DNA of 64,000 bases from Pseudomonas fluorescens (lineage in GTDB: Bacteria; Pseudomonadota; Gammaproteobacteria; Pseudomonadales; Pseudomonadaceae). The stretch is taken from NCBI RefSeq assembly GCF_019212185.1, contig NZ_CP078138.1:3392501-3456500 (forward strand), read 5' to 3'. A program made the translations under genes and the position numbers. Position 1 is the stretch's first letter. Each line of letters starts with the position of its first letter. Under the pieces are notes generated by a model, which did no database searches, was not told the origin of the DNA, and saw only the letters and a program-made list of their open reading frames with translations. Below, in pieces: positions 26,709-33,869 of the stretch.

Positions 26709-26769
26709 AACATGTAATGAAAGAAATCAGCGAACCGGGCTAGCCTATGCGCCAGTCCTGGAGGAAAAA

Positions 26770-27441
26770 ATGCGCATCCTGGTGGTTGAAGATGAAACGA
26801 AAATGGCTGATTACCTGCGAAAAGCCCTGACTGAGTCGGGCTATTCGGTAGAGATCGCCCTCGACGGGCTGGATGGCCAACATCTGGTGCAGGAGAGTGA
26901 ATTCGATCTGATCATTCTGGATGTCATGTTGCCGGGACTGGACGGTTGGCAATTACTGCAAGTCATCCGGCGCAAGTGGCAGACCCCGGTGCTGTTTCTG
27001 ACCGCACGGGATTCGGTTGATGACCGGGTCAAAGGGCTGGAGTTGGGGGCGGATGATTATCTGGTGAAACCCTTTTCCTATGCCGAACTGCTGGCCCGCG
27101 TACGCACTTTGTTGCGCCGTGGTCCGCCACGTGAGGTTGAGCATTTTTTGGTTGCCGATCTGAGCCTGAATCTGTTGCAACGCAAGGTCACCCGTAATGG
27201 TGAACGCTTGATCCTGACCAACAAGGAGTTTGCCCTGCTGCATCTGTTGGTCAGTCGTGAAGGGGAGGTGCTGTCGCGCTCGTTGATTGCCTCGCAGATC
27301 TGGAACATGAACTTTGACAGTGATACCAACGTGGTTGATGTCGCCATTCGCCGTCTGCGGGCCAAGGTTGACGATCCTTACCCGCTCAAGTTGATCCATA
27401 CGGTGCGTGGTATCGGTTACCTGCTTGAGGTGCAATCCTGA
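26770..27441 (+). CDS. OmpR-family response regulator, CopR/CusR type (heavy-metal class)
   Basis: 223 residues, GGAGG 6-7 nt upstream of ATG 26770. The receiver domain has E7-D8, phospho-acceptor D51 ([14 protein letters not shown]), the T/K pair in FLTARDS and [16 protein letters not shown]-terminal winged helix contains [28 protein letters not shown] and [20 protein letters not shown]. The sequence is typical of copper/silver/zinc regulators. It overlaps the sensor kinase and probably drives it and the divergent periplasmic pair. The metal or signal cannot be told from sequence. Confidence 0.92.
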   Translation: MRILVVEDETKMADYLRKALTESGYSVEIALDGLDGQHLVQESEFDLIILDVMLPGLDGWQLLQVIRRKWQTPVLFLTARDSVDDRVKGLELGADDYLVKPFSYAELLARVRTLLRRGPPREVEHFLVADLSLNLLQRKVTRNGERLILTNKEFALLHLLVSREGEVLSRSLIASQIWNMNFDSDTNVVDVAIRRLRAKVDDPYPLKLIHTVRGIGYLLEVQS

Positions 27442-28808
27442 AACTCTATCCCCATGCCCTGAGCCTGCGCCTGGCGGTGATGTTCGCGCTGGTCAGTGTG
27501 CTGCTGCTGGGCTCTATCGGCTTTTATCTTTATCAGTCGTTAGAGCGAGAAATTGCCTGGCGCGACGATCAGGCCTTGTTGGGTCGCCTGGAGCGCGTGC
27601 AAGCCTTGATCAACGACAGCGCAAGCATTGAGCAACTGCGCAATCGGCCAAAACTTTACGAAAACATGCTGGGCAACAGTGACAATCTACTGTGGGTTGT
27701 TGATAAAAGCGGTCAGGTGCTGATCGAAATCAACCCTGTAGACATGTCCTTGCCCAAGTTGCCTGCGACTGCCCAGGCTCGTCTGGGGGACGGTAACTCG
27801 TCGATTTCAGTACGACTCGCGTGGAAGGATCTCAACCAGGAGGGTCGTGGCTTGACCCTGATTGCTGGAAAGTTGTTGAGCGAGCGCGAACAGATGCTGG
27901 CGGCTTACCGACTCAAACTCTGGTTCGCCATGTCGGTCGGCGCACTGTTGGCGTTTGTACTCGGCGGCTGGGTCAGTCGGCGTGGCTTACGGCCTGTGCG
28001 GGTGCTGGCCAAGCACGCGGCTGCAATTGATGTTCAACATTTGCATCTACGGCTTAATGAATTCAATCAATTGAGTGAGCTGCAAGCCCTCAGCAATGCG
28101 CTAAACCAAATGCTCGCGCGTCTTGAAGATGGGTTCGCCCAGCTGTCCCGCTTTTCCGAAGACCTCGCCCACGAAATGCGCACGCCACTCAGCAATCTGA
28201 TGGGGCATACCCAGCAAACCCTGAGGTACAGCCGCTCGATTGAGGACTACCAGAACCTGCTGGTTTCCAATCAGGAAGAATACGAGCGACTGGCGCGAAT
28301 GATCGACAGTATGTTGTTTCTCGCCCGAACCGAGCATTCAAACGCCTCCTTGAATCGCCAGGTCATCGACCTCCATGACCTGGTTGAGCAACTCTGTGAG
28401 TACTTCGAAGGCGTTGCGCAAGAGCGCGATGTAACGCTGATCAATCAGGCCCAGGGCGAATTGCAGGCTGATCCAGTCTTAATCCGTCGAGCCTTGGCTA
28501 ACCTGCTGTCCAATGCGCTGCGTTATGGGGCACCCGCTGCGCAAGTGATCATTAGCACTATGGCAAGCGAAGAGGGCATCGCAGTCTCTGTTCACAACCA
28601 GGGCGAGCCCATTGCCGCGGAACACCTTCCGCGACTGTTTGAGCGTTTCTATCGATGCGACCCGTCACGCAATCAGCCAGACGACTCCGGAGGCCTGGGA
28701 TTGGCAATTGTTCGCTCAATCATGCAATTGCATGACGGGCAAGTCACCGTCGATAGCCGTCAATCAGGCACCTGTTTCAGCCTCGTGTTTCCGATTCGAA
28801 GCGCTTGA
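27438..28808 (+). CDS. Heavy-metal-type sensor histidine kinase (CopS/CusS-like), probable CTG start
   Basis: The N-terminus of this family (K-x-P-x-S-L-R-L-A-x-x-F-A-L-V) is found in frame from codon 27438: [19 protein letters not shown]. That codon is CTG, overlaps the regulator stop as CTGA, and has GAGG 7 nt upstream. GTG 27477 would cut most of the first cytoplasmic segment. From CTG the protein has 456 residues: a membrane helix about 12-32, a periplasmic loop, a second helix ([20 protein letters not shown]), HAMP, H-box H245 ([12 protein letters not shown]), N-box ([10 protein letters not shown]) and G-box ([11 protein letters not shown]). It phosphorylates the upstream regulator. Its 3' end overlaps tspO by 45 bp. 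Confidence 0.88.
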   Translation: MKLYPHALSLRLAVMFALVSVLLLGSIGFYLYQSLEREIAWRDDQALLGRLERVQALINDSASIEQLRNRPKLYENMLGNSDNLLWVVDKSGQVLIEINPVDMSLPKLPATAQARLGDGNSSISVRLAWKDLNQEGRGLTLIAGKLLSEREQMLAAYRLKLWFAMSVGALLAFVLGGWVSRRGLRPVRVLAKHAAAIDVQHLHLRLNEFNQLSELQALSNALNQMLARLEDGFAQLSRFSEDLAHEMRTPLSNLMGHTQQTLRYSRSIEDYQNLLVSNQEEYERLARMIDSMLFLARTEHSNASLNRQVIDLHDLVEQLCEYFEGVAQERDVTLINQAQGELQADPVLIRRALANLLSNALRYGAPAAQVIISTMASEEGIAVSVHNQGEPIAAEHLPRLFERFYRCDPSRNQPDDSGGLGLAIVRSIMQLHDGQVTVDSRQSGTCFSLVFPIRSA

Positions 28809-29246
28809 GTGGTGCTTGCGCAGAATTGAAAAATTCAAGGCGCAGGCCACGCACAGCCAGGCCAGGTACGGAAACAGGATCAAACCCGTGATCAGATCCA
28901 GCCGCACGGCCATCACCACCATTGCCGCGACCACCAGCCAGAGCACGACAAGGATCACCATGCTGGCGAAAATGTGGTGCGCGCCAAAGAACACCGGCGT
29001 CCAGAGCGTATTAAGCGCAATCTGCGCCGCCCACAAAGCCAATACCACTTGGCTCCCCGGCATCAAACTCAGCCGGTACCCAGCCCAGGCGAGTAACAGG
29101 TAAATGACCGACCAGGCCAGCGGAAACGCCCAGCCGGGAGGGGTGAAGCCGGGTTTGGCAAGGGATTCGTACCACTCTCCTGGTTTGAAAAAGAAACCTG
29201 TGCTGGCCGCGGCACCGCAGGCCAGGAGGAAAATAAAAAAAGTCAT
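28764..29246 (-). CDS. tspO: TspO/MBR family membrane protein
   Basis: 160 residues with five membrane helices, matching TspO. Family features are PGEWYESLAKPGFTPPGWAFPLAWSVIYLLLAWAGYRL after helix 1, the WAAQIALNTLWTPVFFG segment and the PYLAWLCVACALNFSIL helix (aromatic-rich, AxxLN). Bacterial TspO binds porphyrins and affects tetrapyrrole and stress responses. It is convergent with the sensor kinase gene and overlaps its last 45 bp. TspO and the HbpS-like protein in one locus hint at heme or porphyrin stress. Confidence 0.88.
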   Translation of the reverse strand: MTFFIFLLACGAAASTGFFFKPGEWYESLAKPGFTPPGWAFPLAWSVIYLLLAWAGYRLSLMPGSQVVLALWAAQIALNTLWTPVFFGAHHIFASMVILVVLWLVVAAMVVMAVRLDLITGLILFPYLAWLCVACALNFSILRKHHSSASNRKHEAETGA

Positions 29247-29336
29247 GACCGTTCCTTAGTGGGGAGCTGTTGTAGTGAGTTGCGGCGCAATGCTTGCCCG
29301 CTCATAGAGAGGACTCCTCCTGCGGTTAGAAGTTTG

Positions 29337-29364
29337 CTCAGAGCAATGACTTTAGTTCTCTGAG
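29337..29364. other. Small hairpin upstream of the kinase-like gene
   Basis: CTCAGAG (29337-29343) pairs with CTCTGAG (29358-29364) across 14 nt, in the 172-bp gap between tspO and the dTMP kinase-like gene. It could be an operator or leader hairpin. Nothing else is evident in this gap. Confidence 0.3.
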
Positions 29365-29418
29365 AGGCAGATGCTTCGATCAGGTAGAGTGCTGATCCAT
29401 TTAATCGTTGTGTGACAC

Positions 29419-30027
29419 ATGAAACGTCCGCTGTTCATTTCTCTGGATGGCCCCAAGGGTGCCGGCAAAACCACGTTGTTGGAGGCCGTGACCCAAGTAC
29501 TGCGGGCCGACAACAAACAAGTCATCCGCCTGTGCGAGAAAAAAAGTGATCCCTTGCGGGGTGAAACCATGGCCCTCGTTAACCAACTGGTGCGAAATCC
29601 CAGCCGGACTCTGGAACGGGAGGTCTGTGAACGTTTTGCCGACAGCCGTGCCTGGATCTCCCAACACGTGCTGCCAAAACAGCCGCTCGGCAGCATCATC
29701 CTGATCGATCGCTGGTACCCATCGGAGGCCGCGTTCCGCCGGCTGATCCCATTCGCCGAGATTCTGCAACTGAACCTCGAACGCAACGTGCGGGTGCCAG
29801 ATCTGCATGTGGGGGTGGTCGCTGATCCTGAACTTTCGTGGGCGAGGGCAGCGGCGCGTCGGCGTGGGTTGGGCAGTACGGTAATTCATACGCTGGAGGA
29901 GCATGTCGCCTGTACCCGGGCGTTTGAGCGGGCGGTTGCGGATAATGGGTGGGTGTTGTGTCGGAATGAAGGTTCTATTGAAGAAGCTACGTTGCGGGTG
30001 GTTGCGCAGATTTATGGGGTGCTTTGA
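29419..30027 (+). CDS. dTMP kinase-like P-loop nucleotide kinase
   Basis: 202 residues. P-loop at 10-18 (DGPKGAGKTT), the substrate-side DRW motif (LIDRWYPSEAAF, where thymidylate kinases have DRY/H) and an arginine-rich lid (WARAAARRRGLGS). The fold and motif order are those of thymidylate kinase, but it is divergent and stands alone near the terminus, so it is probably not the housekeeping tmk. The substrate could be dTMP or another nucleotide or deoxynucleoside. Confidence 0.7.
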   Translation: MKRPLFISLDGPKGAGKTTLLEAVTQVLRADNKQVIRLCEKKSDPLRGETMALVNQLVRNPSRTLEREVCERFADSRAWISQHVLPKQPLGSIILIDRWYPSEAAFRRLIPFAEILQLNLERNVRVPDLHVGVVADPELSWARAAARRRGLGSTVIHTLEEHVACTRAFERAVADNGWVLCRNEGSIEEATLRVVAQIYGVL

Positions 30028-30239
30028 GGTGGTTTACAGATACGCTTTTTCAACGCGCCCGGATGATTCTGTTTCAGCGGCGAACGCCCTTGACCCACTC
30101 CACTGGGGCGAGGGCGTGATGGAGGATTAACCTGCAGACCTCATAAGACACTACTCGTGTCTGCGGCTCCTATTTTCAGTTGTGGCACTTTGCTCGGATC
30201 AGTCTAGGGTTATCCAATATCAACCAGGGAGAGGAAGCT

Positions 30240-31442
30240 ATGAGGCTGAAATATCAGATGCTGACTACTGCTACTAAGGGCAGTTTCTTAGCCATTTCGC
30301 TTCTACTCGCAGGTTGTTTCACTGGGAGTATGCACGCTCCAGCCCCTGTTCCGGCTCCAGACCAGCAGATTGAGACGGACATCAAGCTGATTACTGCCCC
30401 TAAGCAGCCTCTAGAGGACGGTATTGCCAAATCGCCGACAAGTTCTTACGAGAACGTCATTATTCGAACGTTCTACGCAACTAATCGAAATGCGACCGGC
30501 TCCCTACAAGCTTATGATGCATACGGTCGCGAAGAGGGCCCTCTGAGTTATGGCGTAGCGGACGTCAGTATCCCGCGTGATCATCGTCTGGGTAGGATGG
30601 AGGCACCGTTCCTAGGTCTGAAGGCGCTAGAGAGTCCAAGAAACGATCTTATGCTTCTGGGTATCCAGGCCGTGACAAGGGATCAACTCCTCGCTGCTAT
30701 ACACGAGAAAATCAGAGAGAGTAAAGGGAAGAGTGCGCTTGTTTTCATACACGGTTACACCGCGTCCTTTGAAGATGCTGCAAGACGTACTGCTCAAATG
30801 AGTTATGACTTGGGTTTCGACGGGGCTCCAATTTTCTACAGCTGGCCCTCACAAGAGGCGATGCCAGCGTATAGAGACGACGAAAAAATAATTGCGCGGG
30901 CGACCCCAAAGATCAAAAAATTTCTAAGCGACGTTTTCCAAGAAACAGATGCACAGAACATCTATCTGGTGGCTCATAGCATGGGAAATCGGGGGATGGC
31001 TGTAGCTATCTCTGAATTGCTAAATGAAAAGCCAGCCATGCGGCTTCGATTGAAGCAGCTCATTTTGACCGCACCAGATATCGGTGTGGATGAGTTCAAG
31101 GGTATAAGTAAGGCGCTGGTCAATGCCGGCGCACCGGTCACTTTGTATGCATCATCCAAAGACAAGGCTCTATTAGCGTCTAAAGTAGTCAACACAATGC
31201 AGAGAATCGGCGATACCAACCGGGTAGTAACGGTCGTCAAAGGGATCGAAACGATTGATGCTAGCGACGTAAGTACCGACTTTTTGGGCCATTCTTATTT
31301 TGCGGAAAATGGCTCTGTCGTCTCAGATATGTTTTACCTATTCAGAACTGATTTGCGACCTGAACATCGTTTCAATATGAAGACAATCAGTAGCGCTGAA
31401 GGCGATTACTGGAAATTCAAGCCTGGTGTTTGCGAACCATAG
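30240..31442 (+). CDS. Lipoprotein with DUF900 alpha/beta-hydrolase domain
   Basis: Start at ATG 30240 (GGGAGAGGAAG upstream). 400 residues with a lipobox (ISLLLAGC, Cys about residue 30) and a proline-rich linker. A DUF900 hydrolase follows: NVIIRTFYATNRN, LVFIHGYTASFEDAARRTAQM, nucleophile elbow VAHSMGNRGM (Ser in GxSxG-like AHSMG), acidic loop APDIGVDEF, and GHSYF with the catalytic His. DUF900 proteins are esterase-like with unknown substrates. Base composition is clearly more AT-rich than neighbouring catabolic genes, and codon choice (aat, tta, aga) differs, which suggests acquisition by transfer at the terminus. Confidence 0.82.
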   Translation: MRLKYQMLTTATKGSFLAISLLLAGCFTGSMHAPAPVPAPDQQIETDIKLITAPKQPLEDGIAKSPTSSYENVIIRTFYATNRNATGSLQAYDAYGREEGPLSYGVADVSIPRDHRLGRMEAPFLGLKALESPRNDLMLLGIQAVTRDQLLAAIHEKIRESKGKSALVFIHGYTASFEDAARRTAQMSYDLGFDGAPIFYSWPSQEAMPAYRDDEKIIARATPKIKKFLSDVFQETDAQNIYLVAHSMGNRGMAVAISELLNEKPAMRLRLKQLILTAPDIGVDEFKGISKALVNAGAPVTLYASSKDKALLASKVVNTMQRIGDTNRVVTVVKGIETIDASDVSTDFLGHSYFAENGSVVSDMFYLFRTDLRPEHRFNMKTISSAEGDYWKFKPGVCEP

Positions 31443-31470
31443 AAGCTAGGGAGGAGCCCGTCTTTCCACA

Positions 31471-31761
31471 ATGCTGGCCATTTATTGCTATCTGTTACGG
31501 ACTCTATCTAACATCGCTACCTTGGCGCATGGCGTTGAGCTGTTTGAATCGCGAAGAACGGATAACCTGCAAACCATCTGTGTCGGTCATATGCTGAGCG
31601 CAGTCTTTGAACAGTGGCATTTGGAACAAACGCCGGAGAACCGAGCGAAAATTCTAGATAAGCTCAAGCTCGCTTGCGCGAGAGAATTCGCAGGTGGCGA
31701 ACCATTGTTCAAAACATTGAACAATGCGGATGGGATTCGTGAAATTCGCTTTGACGCATAA
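31471..31761 (+). CDS. Small hypothetical protein, orphan
   Basis: 96 residues (MLAIYCYLLRTLSNIATLAHG...), 28 bp after the DUF900 lipoprotein gene and equally AT-rich. I do not recognise the family. It looks soluble and helical with no signal peptide. A GGGAGGAG box lies 14-20 nt before ATG 31471, longer than usual, so the start is uncertain. It probably travels with the lipoprotein gene. A chance frame cannot be excluded. Confidence 0.45.
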   Translation: MLAIYCYLLRTLSNIATLAHGVELFESRRTDNLQTICVGHMLSAVFEQWHLEQTPENRAKILDKLKLACAREFAGGEPLFKTLNNADGIREIRFDA

Positions 31762-32133
31762 AAAAGCGGAGAGATGAGGGCTACAAACAAGAGATTGCAG
31801 TGGCGAAGGAATTATACAAGCAGTTCGGCTGATGGATGGCTGACCCCCTAGGCTTGTTTTCTCCAGTCGGCATTTCATCGTGCTAGTGTGCCGGTCATCG
31901 CGAGATTTGTTGTTTTTTAGAGCTTGCAAGCTAATGATTTTTCGTGGCTGAGTCGCGTGACGACATTCGTAGGTAAGTGGAAACAGACAACAGCTCATGA
32001 ACATTTCTAACATGGCATCGTATTTAACATAATATACATTATGCGAAGTGACGTGTGTTCTTGTCAGGACCAGTCCAGGCCAGATTTCAAGCTGCAGCAA
32101 CGCAATCTCACCTCGATTTCCCTCGCCCCAAAT
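31762..32133. other. Gene-free AT-rich terminus gap containing dif
   Basis: No convincing coding frame lies here. The stretch is AT-rich and contains the dif-like site at 32022-32049. A minus-strand frame across 31654-32100 has unlikely composition (many Cys, His, Ser) and no ribosome-binding site, so I do not call it a gene. Confidence 0.6.
32022..32049 (-). other. dif: dif: XerC/XerD chromosome-dimer resolution site
   Basis: On the plus strand the site reads XerD arm ATTTAACATAA (32022-32032), centre TATACA (32033-32038) and XerC arm TTATGCGAAGT (32039-32049). Reversed, the XerD arm and centre match E. coli dif exactly. The XerC arm keeps the core CGCATAA and varies only at its outer end, as Pseudomonas dif sites do. 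FtsK-orienting octamers support it: GGGNAGGG occurs on the plus strand left of the site (9607, 10084, 11491, 18409, 22148, 25934) and on the minus strand right of it (34489, 35336, 43450, 43793, 52470). Both sets therefore point at this position. Confidence 0.93.
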
Positions 32134-32917
32134 CTAAAACAGCTCATCCAGCTTTTCGAAGAACTCTCGGTGCAATGGTTCGTCACGTTCCCCTAAACCC
32201 TCAAGGAAAATCTCTGCGACGTTTTCTGAAATGTCTTCGCGCAGATTGCGATGGATAAATGCGATGTCCAGCCAGCGGTCAGCGACGCCGCCGCGGCCCA
32301 AGTCGATGAAATGCAGTTGGTCCTGGGTATCGACGAAGACATTGGCGTCGCACAGATCGCCGTGGCTGAACACCGATTGCTCCTTTGGGATTGTGGCGTG
32401 TAGATGGGCCAGGAGTTGTTCGGGTGTATCCAGGTTCGGCCATTGGTTGAGGTCGTGTTCTTTGGCGTGCAGGTTATGTGCAAGCAGGTATTCGAGTTCT
32501 GTCAGGCGTACGGTAGCGCTGCTGTCGAATGAGCAATCAGCGATGGACACCGCTTGCAGTTGCCGCAGTGCTCCGTGAAGCAACTCCAGGGCCACGGATG
32601 GATTGTGCAGACGATTTTGGATGGGCTCACCGGGTACGCAGCGTGAGATCATGAATTCGCCCTGGTCATTGTCGGTAACGACAACAACTTTCCGGGACGC
32701 TCAACCGGCCATCCAGCCATTGCAGGACGCGGGCTTCACGCAGGACGCTGTAAGTCGTGGGCACGAAGGTTACAGCGCTGGTTTTGAGAAAGAAGCGTTC
32801 ACTGCCACGTTCGAAGCTGAAAACACTCGCAGGCGATTCTCCTATTTCGTCGGCTATTAGTGCGCAATCGCCAATGAAACGTGCAATTTCCATGGGTAAT
32901 TTGCTTGATCTCTGCAT
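32134..32917 (-). pseudogene. Aminoglycoside 3'-phosphotransferase-like gene, frameshifted
   Basis: Two frames join into one APH-type kinase of about 261 codons, close to full length for APH(3'). The N-terminal frame (32917 to about 32690) holds FERGSERFFLKTSA and VLREARVLQWLDGRLSVPE. The C-terminal frame holds VVVVTDNDQGEFMISR, catalytic HGDLCDANVFVD and FIDLGRGGVADRWLDIAF. Deleting one base in the TTT/AAA run at 32689-32691 would read continuously through VPEVVVV. The gene is therefore inactivated by a one-base insertion, or the base is a sequencing error. If intact it would phosphorylate a small hydroxylated substrate, not necessarily an antibiotic. Confidence 0.8.
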
Positions 32918-32960
32918 GAGTGTTGGGTCCGTACCCTGCTCTCCATTAAGCTGATTTAGT

Positions 32961-32996
32961 TATAACTCAACTAAAGAGACATTTAGTTGAGTTATA
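32961..32996. repeat. 36-bp AT-rich perfect palindrome (15-bp arms, 6-nt centre)
   Basis: TATAACTCAACTAAA (32961-32975) and TTTAGTTGAGTTATA (32982-32996) are perfect inverted arms around GAGACA. It lies between the LuxR gene stop (33009) and the broken phosphotransferase start. It may be a promoter/operator for the latter or a terminator for luxR. Arms around a 6-nt centre also recall a tyrosine-recombinase crossover site, and dif is 0.9 kb away. Confidence 0.75.
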
Positions 32997-33008
32997 TATA
33001 ACGCCCCC

Positions 33009-33818
33009 TCAAGCCCACTCTGCCCTCGTCGCTAACCCAAACAACTCCCGCAGCCCTCCAATCCCCAACTTGCGATACAAACGCTTGATATAGGTGCTCG
33101 CACTCATCGGCTTCACGCCCAACTGTTCTGCAATGTCTTCCACCTCAAGCCCGCACATGATCAGCCGCAGCAGTTCCTGTTCGCGGTAGGTCAGTTCCAC
33201 GTGCTGTTGTCGGATCACCCTTTCCGTCAGCAACAATGGCAGTTCATTGGCTTGCAGATAAGCGTGGTAATGCAGGCGCACGGCCTGGATCAGCAAGGGA
33301 GCGATGGTTTCCAGGTAGTGCATCTCCCCTGCTGAAAAATGCCCGTGCTCGCGACCACGGTAGAAATTCACCGAGAGCCAGCGGTTGCTTTCGCAGTGAG
33401 TCAGCAAGGCGACTCGCTCGGAAATCTGCGGTTGCTCATAGCAGATGCGCCGGTATTCGCCGTGGCTGATGTCGTCGATGGCCTGGCGCTGGACGATGAT
33501 GTGGGTACCCGGCGTGCCCTGGCTCATGGCTTGCTGATTGCCATCCTGGGCGTAGAAACGTTGGGCGTATTTGTTGGAGATGTCCGGCAGCGAGACCTCT
33601 CGTGCGCGGTCGGCGAACGAGAACACCTGTGGGTTGCGGCGATGGGGATAGGCAAAGATGGTGCATTGGGCCAGCGGAACGCCTGGCCCAATGACTTGCA
33701 GCAGATCTGCCGCCAGGTACTTGCTGCGGTTCAGGCCGATCCGTGCCAGCAGATTGGCCGCGTGCCCCATGTTCAGGCTGTGATCACTGCTGCTGGAGCG
33801 TAATGGCCAATACTGCAT
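33009..33818 (-). CDS. LuxR-family regulator (aromatic hydroxylase operon)
   Basis: 269 residues. The C-terminal LuxR helix-turn-helix is clear at about 205-265: LTYREQELLRLIMCGLEVEDIAEQLGVKPMSASTYIKRLYRKLGIGGLRELFGL. The N-terminal 190 residues form an uncharacterised sensor-like domain, without the receiver aspartate of NarL-type proteins and without an obvious autoinducer pocket. It is the last gene of a minus-strand set (FAD monooxygenase, DUF2783-like, MFS), 51 bp after the MFS gene, so it probably controls that set in response to its substrate. Confidence 0.85.
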   Translation of the reverse strand: MQYWPLRSSSSDHSLNMGHAANLLARIGLNRSKYLAADLLQVIGPGVPLAQCTIFAYPHRRNPQVFSFADRAREVSLPDISNKYAQRFYAQDGNQQAMSQGTPGTHIIVQRQAIDDISHGEYRRICYEQPQISERVALLTHCESNRWLSVNFYRGREHGHFSAGEMHYLETIAPLLIQAVRLHYHAYLQANELPLLLTERVIRQQHVELTYREQELLRLIMCGLEVEDIAEQLGVKPMSASTYIKRLYRKLGIGGLRELFGLATRAEWA

Positions 33819-33869
33819 GACGATTTACCTGAGAGTCTTGAGCGCTCGAAGGCGCGACTTTACCACCCT

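Noticed and set aside
32022..32049. Resemblance of the 28-bp site to loxP (ACTTCGCATAATGTAT).
   Set aside because: The match to dif is far better: the whole XerD arm and centre are identical, and loxP symmetry is absent on the other arm. The octamer polarity also fits dif.
31654..32100. 148-codon minus-strand frame across the gap before dif.
   Set aside because: No ribosome-binding site, Cys/His/Ser-rich random-looking composition, and it overlaps the 96-residue plus-strand gene and the dif site.
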